Positions 9,201 through 19,325 of a stretch of 64,000 bases of DNA are shown in pieces (positions within the stretch are counted from its first letter, which is position 1; every line of letters starts with the position of its first letter). A model generated the notes under the pieces. It was not told where the DNA came from. It saw only the letters and a program-made list of their open reading frames with translations, and ran no database searches. Origin of the DNA: Zelonia costaricensis (taxonomy: Eukaryota > Euglenozoa > Kinetoplastea > Trypanosomatida > Trypanosomatidae). A program made the translations under genes and the position numbers. The stretch spans positions 1 through 64,000 of the forward strand of contig JASAOO010003552.1 in assembly GCA_030849075.1 (NCBI GenBank). The letters run 5' to 3'.

Positions 9201-10797
9201 CAGCTGCCTGCGCCACACTCGCCATGGAATCCACCGCCGCCAGAGGAGGCGACTCCACCGCCACTTCCGGAACCGCCACCGGCATCGCCGCCGCCGCAGT
9301 CTGCCTCTTGCGTCGGACCCGCCGCCTCCCAACACTCAACACCGGGGGCAAAGCCGGCGCGTCCGCCATGATGGGGCGGTCGTCCTCGGCGACTGCAGCG
9401 TGCGCCGACATCTCGTCGCTCTCGCTGGGCACTGGTTCGGCCTCGGGGCCCGGCGGTGGCACCGCCGTTGGCAGCGCCTGCTGCAGCGGTGCCGAGACGA
9501 GGCGCTGCTGCTGCGCTGCCTCCTTCGTGAGTGGCAGCGGCCGTGCCGCCCACGCCAACGCCGCGGTATTCACGCAGGTGCTCGTGTGGGCTTCGTGGAA
9601 GGACATCGCCGCAGACTCGCCATCAACGCCGAGCAGCGTAGTGGCGAGCTGCGAGAGAGATGGGCAGCCATACGTTGTTGTGAGCGCGGCAGCGAGCTCG
9701 GAGAGCGGCGAGCCCGCCGTGGACGAAGCGGAGTGCTGCGGTGACGGCGGCTTGCAACTTGGCGAGCCTCCCACAACGTCCAGCGCCTCCACGCGCAACG
9801 TCAGAACCGGCTCCTCCGCCTCCGCCGTCGTCGCTCCCTCGGCGCGTGTCACACCTTCACGTGGCATTACTCCTGACAGTGACCCCCCTTCCTCCTCACT
9901 CTCGCTCAAGAGCGACTGCGACGACGGAGTCGAAGACGTTGCGCTAGGCGGTGAGGCGCGACTGCCGCGGGCACGCCCGGTGCGGTACCCGTGCGGGGGT
10001 ACGAGCACCTGTGTCGCCGTAGAACCCGTCATCGCCACCGACAGCGGTGGAAAGGCCGGCGCCGGCGGCGGCGAGGTCGCGGCCATCGTAGTGGCGGTGG
10101 GCGTCGTTGCCTCCCGCTCCCCCAGCGGTGACGACCTGGAGGAGAGGAGCGAGGCCTCGTCCGTAGTGTCCTCGTCCACCGAGCTCTGTCGTGCGTGGCG
10201 CACGCCGCTAGAGTTCGCCGGTTGCGTGGGTGGCGGAGCCGATTCGGAAGCGTTAGAGGCCTCGGCAGAGGCGGAGCTGGAGCTGGAGCTGGAGCTGGAG
10301 GAGCGCGATGTCGAGTCGCTCGTGAAGCAGAAGAAGGAGCTCTGAAACGAGAGGTAGGACGGCGCGTCGGAGGGCTTCGGCGGGTGCGATGACGCTGGAG
10401 CCGCCGTATCCGCATCGCTGCCGACGTCAGCCGCAGTGCTCTTGCGGAGCTGAGGCGCTGCCTGGGCTCGTGATGATACTAAGCCTCCGGTGAACTGCGA
10501 GTCGCCGTACCCCGGCGGATTTGGGTCGTTGCCGATGACAATGGTGGGAGGCGCGGCCGTGACGGGCGGCGGGGTTTGCGTGGTGGAGCGCCGCTTCCAG
10601 CTCGACGACCGGGGCGAGAAGGACCGCGGAGAGGCCTCACCCGCCGTCGTCAGGTCATCATTTGTGTCGTGGTCCCCGAGGCGAGTGGAGTCGGACAGCG
10701 CGGAGCTGGGCGTGACCGGCGCCTCGGAAGGCGTGCTGGCGGTAACGGGGGAAAGCGGGGGAGGCCGCCGATCACCGCCGCTCGCGAATGGCTGCAT
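6262..10797 (-). CDS. Hypothetical protein of 1511 residues, largely low-complexity
   Basis: The frame starts at the ATG 10795-10797 and ends 8 kb from the left edge. The first 750 residues are mostly disordered: Ser-, Pro- and Ala-rich, with a poly-Ser run near residue 163-176 encoded by a hexanucleotide repeat. A basic stretch (PRPRKRARTSAKRSS) near 745 could be a nuclear localisation signal. A denser region follows, about 760-1240, with Trp, Cys and Leu at normal frequency (for example LWWKSVRASAAVPLAG, VFFGLENYATSVNVLAAQ). It looks folded but matches nothing I know. A Pro-rich linker and a helical tail (RALQLVEQLLRAQL) end the protein. No catalytic motif is seen. A nuclear role is a weak inference from the basic patch. 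Confidence 0.8.
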   Translation of the reverse strand: MQPFASGGDRRPPPLSPVTASTPSEAPVTPSSALSDSTRLGDHDTNDDLTTAGEASPRSFSPRSSSWKRRSTTQTPPPVTAAPPTIVIGNDPNPPGYGDSQFTGGLVSSRAQAAPQLRKSTAADVGSDADTAAPASSHPPKPSDAPSYLSFQSSFFCFTSDSTSRSSSSSSSSSSASAEASNASESAPPPTQPANSSGVRHARQSSVDEDTTDEASLLSSRSSPLGEREATTPTATTMAATSPPPAPAFPPLSVAMTGSTATQVLVPPHGYRTGRARGSRASPPSATSSTPSSQSLLSESEEEGGSLSGVMPREGVTRAEGATTAEAEEPVLTLRVEALDVVGGSPSCKPPSPQHSASSTAGSPLSELAAALTTTYGCPSLSQLATTLLGVDGESAAMSFHEAHTSTCVNTAALAWAARPLPLTKEAAQQQRLVSAPLQQALPTAVPPPGPEAEPVPSESDEMSAHAAVAEDDRPIMADAPALPPVLSVGRRRVRRKRQTAAAAMPVAVPEVAVESPPLAAVDSMASVAQAAAVYPHVQAAEAMQSAVGVPLPELATSPTPPVTPPLAPTDGSDDVPLAWLMKRRLVPTAQSGELSLGDVPLSQLFLTSNGLNGSTSSSAASSATAVLPLDTPAPDEDVVSRRGARRRNRVRDTLSAAAPVPTFPASAPTRTESAAAPEAAEHQAAGGRHVRAAREKMSAATSNAADSAAPSAVAAAAAGAVALDAKSPPRMRGTEATAPPRPRKRARTSAKRSSPSEAPPLRLWWKSVRASAAVPLAGRPCLWIELAPGYQEAHGALLRQVLVCWGRLTQSRDDEDGDAASRPGAKGSTRARKRQRSPVIATNGLAARHEGGSGAPALTRAAEVGLVVLLCPVAVPMQEALRWWTARAHLEHGYVPPLLAVSLSSSSPGASSQALFQGATAHAARLFAANLSWSLAVSCTAAGYAALARLLPLAQVFDSLAGFASALAAAVGMPAAALAASDVDAGGCDGEGLAAVLAATSWDDRGAGASLQARSFASMCGWNGLAAALQRWPRRPQLLLQHTPLDLKTSRELLKGEATSASTAALQPVWVTVGLVCPATRNEDTFSCSAQRESRVLAARPPTVSLSATHVLALCAFARVFFGLENYATSVNVLAAQARLNSRGLADYLSGYSCVTTGPLRYTVSATLRRYLHVRMAVTLAPLLSCVQGAPADPALEPASRLCDTDTMEAAARHDGEARSLGAVLTRLAHVRWRSVLPELSCTCTPRLYEQVPRTDDGTKACRHLAQLFHHFTTQQFCVVGPAAEAGAQGAALLPPSPAPPARAPLPPPPHVPPPPESVEEATDTDLLVDSVPLALLYSHASSLDQDDAHDGDGGGADAAGTTEGTATPVVVHAPRRRRRPAEARARAAATPLPPASPLLSSPPSAEVSAAGSSGAAGSAAAHFHNEAVRYALRLVAQRMQESRGDDHNPNGFGESGGAPLAVPTADRGRTAAGGVRRPRTRRSPVSEPEEQARALQLVEQLLRAQLSPR
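10272..10302. repeat. Hexanucleotide GAGCTG repeat encoding poly-Ser
   Basis: About five units of GAGCTG on the plus strand lie inside the 1511-residue gene and encode part of its Ser run. Length variation here would change the protein in frame. Confidence 0.75.
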
Positions 10798-12073
10798 GCT
10801 CGAGTGGAGGAGAGCGTGCGCCCACCGGGGGGAGGGGGGGGGTCAAAGACGCAACAAACTACGCGCGTGAAGAGGTGTGATCCTCTTTTCTCTCTTTCGT
10901 GGGCTCCCTCAACCCCGCCAGCGGAATCTCACAGACTCGGTTTCTTGTTCTTGTTGTGTGTGTGTATGCGGGATCCGTCAGGTGGTGGTTCTGTCAGGTA
11001 GCTCCCCGTCTCAACGCCGCCCGCCCTCTGTTTAAGATGGACGCGTGGCGCGTTCGACGAGGACACACGCGATGCGGGAGGGGGGGGAGGTCCTTCTGTT
11101 CTATGGTGGGGGTGTGCTGCGCCCGCGTAGGGCGATTGGGGTGTGGACTGTGGCGGTTGCCGCGGAAAGGCGAAGGGGAAGAAAAGAAAGGTGGCGCCAG
11201 CCACGGCAGCTTCGCAAAGGAGAGGCCGCTGTCTTGCGTACAGAGCGGAGGAGGGAAGAAGCGGCAAACAGCGCTGATGCCCCCACCCCTCCCCCCTGCT
11301 CAGCCCTGAAGACGACAAGAGCTGAGGCAGACGGGGTGGTCGCCTATTCTCTCTGAGGCGCGCGTCTAGACTCGAATGGCGTGCTGCTCCGTGCTCTGTT
11401 GAGTCGCTTTCTTTTGTGGGGAGGGCAAAGGAGTGCACAGGCGGATTAGGCCGGCAAACAACTGAACGAGAGCTTGCGATACCGACGCTCGTCAAGGGGG
11501 GAGGGGCACGCAGTCACACCAAGAGAAGCGTCGTCGCCCCTTTTCCAGCTCCGCGGCTCGAGACCAAGTCAAGGCAGCCGCGCGGCAGAGCGAAGAGAAG
11601 GAGACAGGGCGGGTTGCGAGCGGTTGCACGCGTGTGCGGTGGTGCTTTGTGTCCTTCGCGCTCGTGAAGACCGAGTCCGTAGCTCCGTTGTATAGCAGCC
11701 GTGAACTCGACACGTCATCGCACGCCGACACACACACACACAAAGACAATACGTCAGCGGCTCCTGCCCCTGCATGCGGACGGTAACAGGCAAAGCGCAT
11801 GAGGGCAGCGAAAGGTCGCCGAAACACGCATGCACACACGCACACATGAAGTACGTCGGGAACAGAAAAGAAAAACAAGAAAAGCTGTAAAGGAAGAGAA
11901 GTCTGTGAACACGCACATTTGACCAGAGGCGCAGTGAAAGAGAAACGAGCGGAACTGCGTGGCCGACCACGCGAGGACATGTCGAGAAGAGGAGCGCTGG
12001 GCCCACGCCGTCAACGGCCCTCTCCCCCCTCCCCGACACCTGCGCGTGCGCACTCTTTTACGTGCACCGAGTC
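10798..12073 (-). other. Intergenic spacer of 1.3 kb
   Basis: This is the 3' UTR of the ABC transporter gene plus the 5' region of the 1511-residue gene. A G-rich plus-strand run at 10827-10842 (C-rich on the sense strand) is the nearest pyrimidine tract to the downstream start. A short CA repeat lies at about 11730-11743. No gene is supported on either strand. Confidence 0.65.
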
Positions 12074-14725
12074 TCAGCCGTGCGTGGCTGCCGGCTGCCC
12101 TGTCGACTTGGCCTGGGCTTCCTTGCCGGGGGTGGCGGTGCTGGTGGCCTGGTTCTGGTCGCGCAGCTGCTGCCGCCACATCTCCGCGTACAGGCCGCGC
12201 TTGCGCAAGAGCTCCACGTGGGTGCCCTGCTCCGCCAAGCCGCCTTTGCCATTCAGGACAAAGATGATGTCCGCCTCCTTCACCGTGGTGAGGCGGTGGG
12301 CAATCAAGATAATGGTGCGGCGCCGATGCCGCGCTGTGGCGTTCTTGAGCGTCTCCATCACGTTCAGCTCCGTCGTGCTGTCGAGCGCCGAGGTGGCCTC
12401 GTCGGCCAGTAGAATGGGCGGGTCGCTCAGCACGACGCGCGCGATCGAGACGCGCTGCTTCTCCCCGCCGCTGAGCTTGAGGCCGCGCTCGCCGACAGAC
12501 GTGTCGTAGCCGTCGCTCATGCGCACCACGGTGTCGTGCAGGCTGGCGGCCCGCGCCGCCGCCTCCACCTCCGCATCCGTCGCACCCATGCGGCCGTAGC
12601 GGATGTTGTAGCGCACCGACTCGTTGAAGAGGACCGCGTCCTGCGGGATGACGCCGATGCACTTGCGCACGCTCTCGATGCGCAGGCCCTGCAGCGGCTG
12701 GCCGTCCAGCAGCACCTGCCCCGAGGTCGGGTCAAAAAAACGGAAGAGGAGGCGGAAGATGGTGCTCTTGCCGCTGCCGGATGGGCCGACAAAGGCGACC
12801 GTCTTGCCGCCAGGGATGGTGAGGCTGAGGTTCTGCAGCACGACGCGGTCGAGCTCCTTCTTGTACTCGAAGGTAACGTCGCGCAGCTCGATCGTGCCGT
12901 TGTCGTATGTGTAGTCCTTCGCGTCGGCCGTGTTGTGCACGTTCGAGTCCTGGTCCAGTAGAGCAATCATCGCCTGCATGTTCTGCGTGCTTGACTGCAC
13001 CTCGCGGTAGATCATGCCAAGGTAGCTGAGCGGCATGTAGAGCTGCATCAGGAGCGCGTCCACGAGCACGAGGTCGCCGACGCTCAGCGCCCCCGTCAGC
13101 ACCCCACACGTGGCGAGGTACAGACTGAGTACGCTGGCGGTCACGAAGATGAGCTGCTGCCCAAAGTTCAGCAGCGCCATCGTCTGGTCCAGGATCACCA
13201 GCTGGCGGTTCATGCTCGTCGTCTCCGTGCGGATGCGATCGGCTTCGTACTGCTCCGATCCAAAGTACTTGACCGTCTCGTAGTTCAGCAGCGAGTCCAC
13301 GATAAGGCCGCCGACACGGCTGTCCAGGGCGTTGTAGCGGGTGCGGAACTTGGAGCGCCAGTTCGTCACGCAGAACGTCCAGCCGACGTACGAGAACACC
13401 GCGACAAGGGCGATGCCGATAAACTGCGGTCCCGCCTGCGTGTTGAGGGCGCCGCACACGAGGGCCATCTCGAATATCGTCGGCACGATCAGGAAGAGCA
13501 GGACGTAGGCGAGGTTCCAGAAGGCGCGGCTGCCGCGGTCAAGGTCCTTGCTCACCACGCCGGTCTCACGATTGAGGTGGTAATTCAGGTCGAGGCGGTG
13601 CAGCTTGTTGAACATCTCCATCGCCAGCTTTGTCGACGCGTGACCGCCGACTGGTGCGAACAGCACCGTCTTGAGCTCCTCCGTAATGGAGGTGGTGATG
13701 CGGCAGATGCCGTACGCAACGACGCAGCCGAAGACGCCCACCGTGAAGGGGCCCACCGCCGTCACGGCCTCCGCCGTGGCCGCCGCCGGAGCGAGGAGGT
13801 CGACGATCGTCTTGAACCAGAACGGCACCGCCACCTTCAGCACCTTGGCCGCCAGCACGCAGAGCACGCTGCTGGCGACGAGCACCTTGATCTTGATCTC
13901 GCCGCGCGGCCAGAGGTACGACCACACCTTCGCCAGCACCCGCCCCACCGGAATGTCGGACGCGTTCTCGGAGATCTGAATGCCGTCCTGGCGCGGCGGG
14001 GTCGTGGTGCTGGTGCCGCTGGCGGAGGCCTTGTCCTTCTTTGCTGCCGTAGCCGAGGCGGTGGCCGGTGGTGCATCGGATGTGGAAGCGGCGGTGCCCT
14101 GTGCTGATGCTGACGCCGACCCCACTGCAGCGGCAGTCGCGGTTGCGGTTGGTGCATTTCCGGAGGCAGTGGCGGTGGCAGAGCTTGCAGCCGCGGCGGG
14201 TTGCCCGCTCTCGTGCAGGTGATGGCGCTGCACCTCCTCCTCAGCCTCCTCCTGCCGCTCGCCCATCGTCACGCGATGGATCACCTCGGTCTCGCCCTCG
14301 GGCAGGCGCACAAACGTGCCAGACGCGGTGGACGCGTCGGCCGTGCTGCCAGCCGCCGTAGCACCCCGCTGCGGCGACCCGTCCCCGCTGCCCGGCTCCG
14401 CCTTACCCGGTTTGGAGGCGGCGGCTGCGTTTGTGCTGCCCGACGGGGACGTCACGCCAAACGCCTCCCCGACGCGCTCCTGGAACTGCTTCTTCTTTTC
14501 CTGCTCGGATGGCGGGGTGGAGCTGGGGGCACGCAGCAGCCACGATGGCCACGTGAGCGCACGCGCCTGCACCGACGCGGCAGCGCTGGCGCCGAGCAGC
14601 AGCGGCGATGGGCCAACGGGGCGAAGGGCGAGGACACCCCCGCGACGGCAGCGCAAAGCCGCAGAAGCGGCGTACGGCGCGCACACCGCCGGGCCGCGGA
14701 GGAGGACCGCACCGCGCCGCAGCAT
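12074..14725 (-). CDS. ABCB3: Mitochondrial ABC half-transporter, ATM1/ABCB7 type
   Basis: The protein has 883 residues. The N-terminus is Arg/Ala-rich and free of acids, as in a mitochondrial presequence. Residues 90-245 are low-complexity. The membrane domain spans about 265-590 and carries the ATM1 signature region NYETVKYFGSEQYEADR at 481-497. The nucleotide-binding domain has Walker A GPSGSGKST at 647-655, signature LSGGEKQ at 751-757, Walker B ILLADE ending at Asp775-Glu776, and H-loop His810. ATM1 proteins work as homodimers in the inner membrane and export a glutathione/sulfur compound needed for cytosolic Fe-S cluster assembly. The Leishmania homologue ABCB3 has been linked to haem and Fe-S metabolism. 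All ATPase residues are present, so it should be active. The presequence-proximal insertion is longer than in yeast. Confidence 0.95.
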   Translation of the reverse strand: MLRRGAVLLRGPAVCAPYAASAALRCRRGGVLALRPVGPSPLLLGASAAASVQARALTWPSWLLRAPSSTPPSEQEKKKQFQERVGEAFGVTSPSGSTNAAAASKPGKAEPGSGDGSPQRGATAAGSTADASTASGTFVRLPEGETEVIHRVTMGERQEEAEEEVQRHHLHESGQPAAAASSATATASGNAPTATATAAAVGSASASAQGTAASTSDAPPATASATAAKKDKASASGTSTTTPPRQDGIQISENASDIPVGRVLAKVWSYLWPRGEIKIKVLVASSVLCVLAAKVLKVAVPFWFKTIVDLLAPAAATAEAVTAVGPFTVGVFGCVVAYGICRITTSITEELKTVLFAPVGGHASTKLAMEMFNKLHRLDLNYHLNRETGVVSKDLDRGSRAFWNLAYVLLFLIVPTIFEMALVCGALNTQAGPQFIGIALVAVFSYVGWTFCVTNWRSKFRTRYNALDSRVGGLIVDSLLNYETVKYFGSEQYEADRIRTETTSMNRQLVILDQTMALLNFGQQLIFVTASVLSLYLATCGVLTGALSVGDLVLVDALLMQLYMPLSYLGMIYREVQSSTQNMQAMIALLDQDSNVHNTADAKDYTYDNGTIELRDVTFEYKKELDRVVLQNLSLTIPGGKTVAFVGPSGSGKSTIFRLLFRFFDPTSGQVLLDGQPLQGLRIESVRKCIGVIPQDAVLFNESVRYNIRYGRMGATDAEVEAAARAASLHDTVVRMSDGYDTSVGERGLKLSGGEKQRVSIARVVLSDPPILLADEATSALDSTTELNVMETLKNATARHRRRTIILIAHRLTTVKEADIIFVLNGKGGLAEQGTHVELLRKRGLYAEMWRQQLRDQNQATSTATPGKEAQAKSTGQPAATHG

Positions 14726-16346
14726 GACTTCCGCTCGAGCTGGATCGCCGAAGGCGTGTGTGGGGCTTCCGTATTTTTGTTACTCTTGTGTGCCCGTCTC
14801 TGCAATGGCGTGTGCCTGCGTCTTGGCGGTGGTAACGGTGTACAGCACGAGGTTTGTTTGAGTGACGAGCGTGGGTGTGCAGACTGCACCCCTCCCCCGC
14901 GACTCAGCAGGCAGCCGCAGCACGCCGTCAGCGCACACTTATTGATGCACGAGGTCGCAGTGGGAGGGTGGGGGTTGACAAAACTGAGACAGTAAAGAAA
15001 GGAAACAGAAAAGCAGACCTCAGCCAACCGAAGTAAACGAATGAAAGCCAGAGGAGATGTGAGCAGGAGAGTGAGATGCACGAGTCGAAGCGAGGGACGA
15101 GCTAGTGAGGTGGGGGGGGGTGGCAGCGGAGCGGGGGCACAGGGGTGTGCGACACCACGGAGGAGCAGAGCACCTCGCGCAGTCGATCCTCAGCGTGACA
15201 GGCAAGTCCCCACAATGCCGCGGTCCGACAATGGGGAAACGTGAACCTACACGGAAAGGCGCCGTCAGTCAATGGACGAGGAAATAAAGCGTGTAAGAAA
15301 GCGAAGCTGGAAAAATGGGGTGAGAGGGAGGAGGAGGGCGGCTTCACAGGTCGACGGCTTCGTTGCAGCTGGAATGCACGACCAAGACGGAGACTGCAAC
15401 ACAAGCCGGTGGCACGGGCCCTCCTGCAAAACACGCAAATACGTTGTACAGGTACAACCAGAACTTGGGACAACTTCCTAAAGTGTGTATGTGTGTATTT
15501 GTTGCGCGTGTAGATTCGTGAGCGTGGTGCGAACGTGGCGCAGCGGAGTAGGTGGGGGGGAGATGTGTTGCAATTGAGCCAGTGCAGCGATGGTGCATGG
15601 CAGAGGCACGCCGTCGGTAGTAGACGTTTGCATCGCAGCAGCCGGCAGGAGCCGCAGACGTCAGGAGAAAGGAGAGGAGCCGAAGATGCCAATAGCGGAG
15701 CGAAAGCGGAGTCGAGCGGTGTGCACGCATCGACACGTTTTACAAAGTGCAGCAGAGAAGAGGGCACATATTGCCCACATACCTTCACCTCGCGCGTCCT
15801 GTCCAGTCGCTAAGACGCGTGTGCGCGTCGAGACGTAGCCCTCGACGTGCGCCTCCTCACAATCCGTGCAGCAAGCGCAGCTCTAGATGGCCAGCAACAC
15901 GCCCTGTCCGATGCACACCGTGGCGCGAGTCCTGTACGGAACGGTACCCAAGAGAAAGGGCAGAAGAGCAACTTGATACCCTGTGACACAGTACCTTCGT
16001 GCCTTGCATTGTGCGTGTGTGTGGTGTGTGTGTGTGTGTGTGTCTTGCAAGGAGGTGCATACGTGCGTCAAGAAGGCATCGAATGTGTGCGAGTGCAGCT
16101 CGCTCGTTGCCGCGGGCGAGCTGCACTTCTTACCAAGAGAAACAACCGGGGGGGACAGCGTGGGACAGGGAGCAGGACAGGGAGAAGCACCGCGCGGAGA
16201 CTGAGAGAGGCGCAATGGGCCGGTAACTCGAAGCGGGCAAGCGGCTTGAGTGCTCTCTCTTACAGGCCTCGCCAAACGCTTCCTGTGTCGCGGACACCTC
16301 ACCCAACCTTCACCGCCATCCCCCGACTCCTTCCCACCTCCGCAGA
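14726..16346 (-). other. Intergenic spacer of 1.6 kb
   Basis: No gene is supported. A sense-strand pyrimidine tract at about 14976-15016, with AG near 14985, is the likely acceptor for the ABC transporter mRNA. A GT repeat at 16024-16042 lies in the 3' UTR of the SUMO-ligase gene. Frames in both directions are short and His/Thr- or Arg-rich, as expected from CA repeats. Confidence 0.65.
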
Positions 16347-18383
16347 CTACGCAAACGGCGTAGGTCGGTACGCTTGCGACGGTGACGCCGCCCACGCCGC
16401 ACTGAGTGTTCCACGTGCAGCACCGCAACTGCCCCCACTGCTGTGGCTGTAGTTGCCGCTCTGCTGCTGCGTGAAGGGAGTGGCGGCGCCGTTGCCGAGT
16501 CGGCGTCGGCGGGGGATGCGGAAGAGGCTGGGCACGATGAGGGCGTCGATCGCGTCGAGAGGATCGCCCTGCGCCACACGCGCGCAGCAGGCCTCGAGAA
16601 AGTCCACCTCGAAGCGGCTGAGCGGGAATGACGAGACCCACACACCCGTTGGCGCGCGATATTGCCGCTGCTGCCGTTCCGCCACGGAGGCGTACTCCAT
16701 GACCTCGAAGAGGCTGCGATGAAAGCCGGCACGGTAGAGGTACGGCGCCAGCGCGTCCACGCCGTGCAGCACGAGCGTGCCGTCTGCTGTCAGCTCCATC
16801 AGCACCGCTGGCGACGCCTCGAAGCGGCGCACCAGGTGCCAGTCGTCCTTGCCGTTGTGTCCGCACTGCGCGCAGCCGTCCGCCGCTGTGGTGCTCTCGG
16901 CCTTCACCTTGGGTGCGCCGCACTTTGCGCAGTGCGGCACCCACAAGCGGATCTGGCTGGGCAGGGCCTGCCGCCCATCATGCCGGCCCTCCACAAAGTG
17001 CACCACCACCACGCCGCCGTCCTCCTGCGAGGGCGACTCGGCTGGCGACGTGGATGCCTCGGGCGGCGCATCGGCTGCCGCCGCCGCGGCCGCCTTCTCT
17101 GCCTTCACCTGCACGAGAGGGGGCGGGCCGCCGCGCGCGCTCGTGCTGGTCGGCGTCGGCGCCACGGTCACAGTGGTCGCCGCTCGATCGGCACGCCGCG
17201 CCACTTCCGCCGGCGACGGGCTGCGCTGGCGGCGCACCCCGGAGGCGAAGATGGGCGCGGAGAGGCTCGCGATCGCGGCGTGGGGATGGGAGGGGCCGGG
17301 GTGTGCCGCCACCGCCACGACGGCGTCCTCGTCGTCCTCGACGACGTCGCCGAGGTAGTTCTCGAAGTCGCCCTGCGTCGCGTCCACCACCTCCATCGTA
17401 ACCTGCTCCTTGCGCTTCTCCCGCGTGGCGTCGCCGTTGCGGAAGGTGCCGTCCGCCTCAAGCACGACCATGTGCGTGCCCGCCGGCATCTGGTCCATCA
17501 AATTCTTCATCCAGACGTCCACCTCGAGTGAGGAGGACAGGACGCGGCGCTCGCACACGGGGCACGGGCCGACGGGGTCGCGCATGGACCGGCACTTGTC
17601 CAGCATCACCACCCACGAGTCCACGTCGCAGCACTGCAGGTGGTTGCAGTCTTTGCTGCGCACCGGATAGCGCATCGGTAAGCGCGAGTACGGGCAGAGC
17701 AGCGAGAACTCCACCGAGGCCACCATCAGCTCGTCCTCGTCGTCGCCGCCACCGCCGTCTGCATCTGGCGTGTGCTGCGACTTGGACCGCCGCGAGTCGG
17801 ACAGTGACGTACCCGCGACATCCGCCACGCCGTTACCGCGCCCCGAGCGGGACGACGGCTTGTGTGCACTGCCGTGCTCGCCAAACGCAACACGTAGCGC
17901 GCGCTGCCGGTGGGCCTGCAGCCGACTCGCGGACTCGCGGCTGCCGTCCTGGGCGGCGGCGAGGTCGCTTATGATGCGGCGCCGCACCTCCTGCAGTGTG
18001 CTGGACACGTCCCCTGTCGTTGACGGCGACGATGCGGCGTGCGTAGCACCGCTGCTTCCAAACGCGCTAGCAACTTCTGGGCTGGCGGTGGTGGACCAGT
18101 GATGCGACGACGCAGCTGCCGCCGCGTGAGCGTGGCTCGACGGCGAAGGGGGCGGCGGCACTGGCGCTACAGGCGCGATTGTGGGAGCAGCGGACGAGCT
18201 CAGACGGTACCCGCCCCCGCCAACACCACCGCTGCGACGGGCGCTGGCGGCATCGAAGAAGCTCGCGATCGAGAAGTGCTCGCGCGAGTGCAGTGCGTCA
18301 GCTGCCGTGGAGAGCGACAGCGGCGACGACAGCGGTGGTGGTGGCGGGTGCTGATAGGGTCGACTGTTTGCCTTGGGTGGCAT
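16347..18383 (-). CDS. SP-RING (MIZ) SUMO E3 ligase, SIZ/PIAS type
   Basis: The protein has 678 residues from the ATG at 18381-18383. The first 215 are Pro/Ser/Ala-rich. The SP-RING follows: Cys230 in LLCPYSRLPMRYPVRSKDC, Cys246, His248, Cys251, Cys274 and Cys277 (PCPVCERRV), with the conserved Trp257. This domain recruits Ubc9-SUMO, and T. brucei has a SIZ/PIAS enzyme linked to surface-antigen transcription. Residues 285-470 hold a disordered acidic segment. A second Cys set, CAKC (485, 488) and CAQC (504, 507), looks like a zinc ribbon and leads into a folded C-terminal region of about 170 residues that I do not recognise. The SAP and PINIT domains of yeast Siz1 are not evident. Action on nuclear targets is inferred from the family. 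Confidence 0.85.
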   Translation of the reverse strand: MPPKANSRPYQHPPPPPLSSPLSLSTAADALHSREHFSIASFFDAASARRSGGVGGGGYRLSSSAAPTIAPVAPVPPPPSPSSHAHAAAAASSHHWSTTASPEVASAFGSSGATHAASSPSTTGDVSSTLQEVRRRIISDLAAAQDGSRESASRLQAHRQRALRVAFGEHGSAHKPSSRSGRGNGVADVAGTSLSDSRRSKSQHTPDADGGGGDDEDELMVASVEFSLLCPYSRLPMRYPVRSKDCNHLQCCDVDSWVVMLDKCRSMRDPVGPCPVCERRVLSSSLEVDVWMKNLMDQMPAGTHMVVLEADGTFRNGDATREKRKEQVTMEVVDATQGDFENYLGDVVEDDEDAVVAVAAHPGPSHPHAAIASLSAPIFASGVRRQRSPSPAEVARRADRAATTVTVAPTPTSTSARGGPPPLVQVKAEKAAAAAAADAPPEASTSPAESPSQEDGGVVVVHFVEGRHDGRQALPSQIRLWVPHCAKCGAPKVKAESTTAADGCAQCGHNGKDDWHLVRRFEASPAVLMELTADGTLVLHGVDALAPYLYRAGFHRSLFEVMEYASVAERQQRQYRAPTGVWVSSFPLSRFEVDFLEACCARVAQGDPLDAIDALIVPSLFRIPRRRRLGNGAATPFTQQQSGNYSHSSGGSCGAARGTLSAAWAASPSQAYRPTPFA

Positions 18384-19293
18384 GCAGAGAGACTTGACCG
18401 GTTGAGCGAAAGTGGGGTATGCGGGCTGTTGGTGCGCCGCGCTTAGGGAGTCGCTACTTTTGTGTTGTTTTGGGAGTCTCTTCCCTCTGGGGTGTATTCA
18501 GCGAATACTGAGTCTTTTTTCCCTGCGGCTGAATTCGCTCTTGTGTATCTATGCGTGGATGTCCCCACCGCACGAGCTCAGCCGGCGACAGCTGATGTGC
18601 CTCTTTGTTTGTGGCTTCTATGGCAAAGGAATGGAAGCTGCACGAGAGGGATTGCAACTGACAAGCAGAGGGGAGAGAGCGGAAAGGGAGGGGCCACAGG
18701 CGAGGTCGCGAGTGCCTGCGGCCACACGAGCGCGTGTGCTTGTGTGAGTCGATGGTAAAGGCACAGCTGCCGCTGCCGCCGCCCTCGATGAAAAGCGGAC
18801 ACTGTGGGACTACAGGTCGTGTCGGCGCAGCGCCGGCGTGATTCGCTTTGGTGATGACGACTTAGAGCCACCGCGGCTTGTGAGTGAGAACGCGTACGTG
18901 TGGGTGTGTGGTTGCACGCACCAGGAGGGGGAAGGGGGAGGGGGCGATGCACTGGGGTAGAAGAAAGGGAAGTAGTGGCAGGCGGCAGAGGGTTGGTGCT
19001 CGCTGAACGGGCCAAGCACTGTGGCACAGAGCGCAGAGAGTCGAGCAGCACAACAACGCAGAGAAGGTGCCGCTGCAGCTTTCTACAAGAGGCTGATGCC
19101 ACCACGTCGCACTCAGTGAGAGCACCACGACGGCAGCCACACCGCCAACACCCCTAAAGCTGCTTTTGTGTCATGTTTTCCTTTTTCTTTCCAGAATTGA
19201 AAATTGCAGGGGAAGCTGTGAGAAAAGGGTGAAGAAAAGCTCGCAGTAGGGCATCGCCAGTTGCGCTTTTTGTTGTTGCCTGTTTGTTTTGAG

Positions 19294-19325
<32 letters not shown>

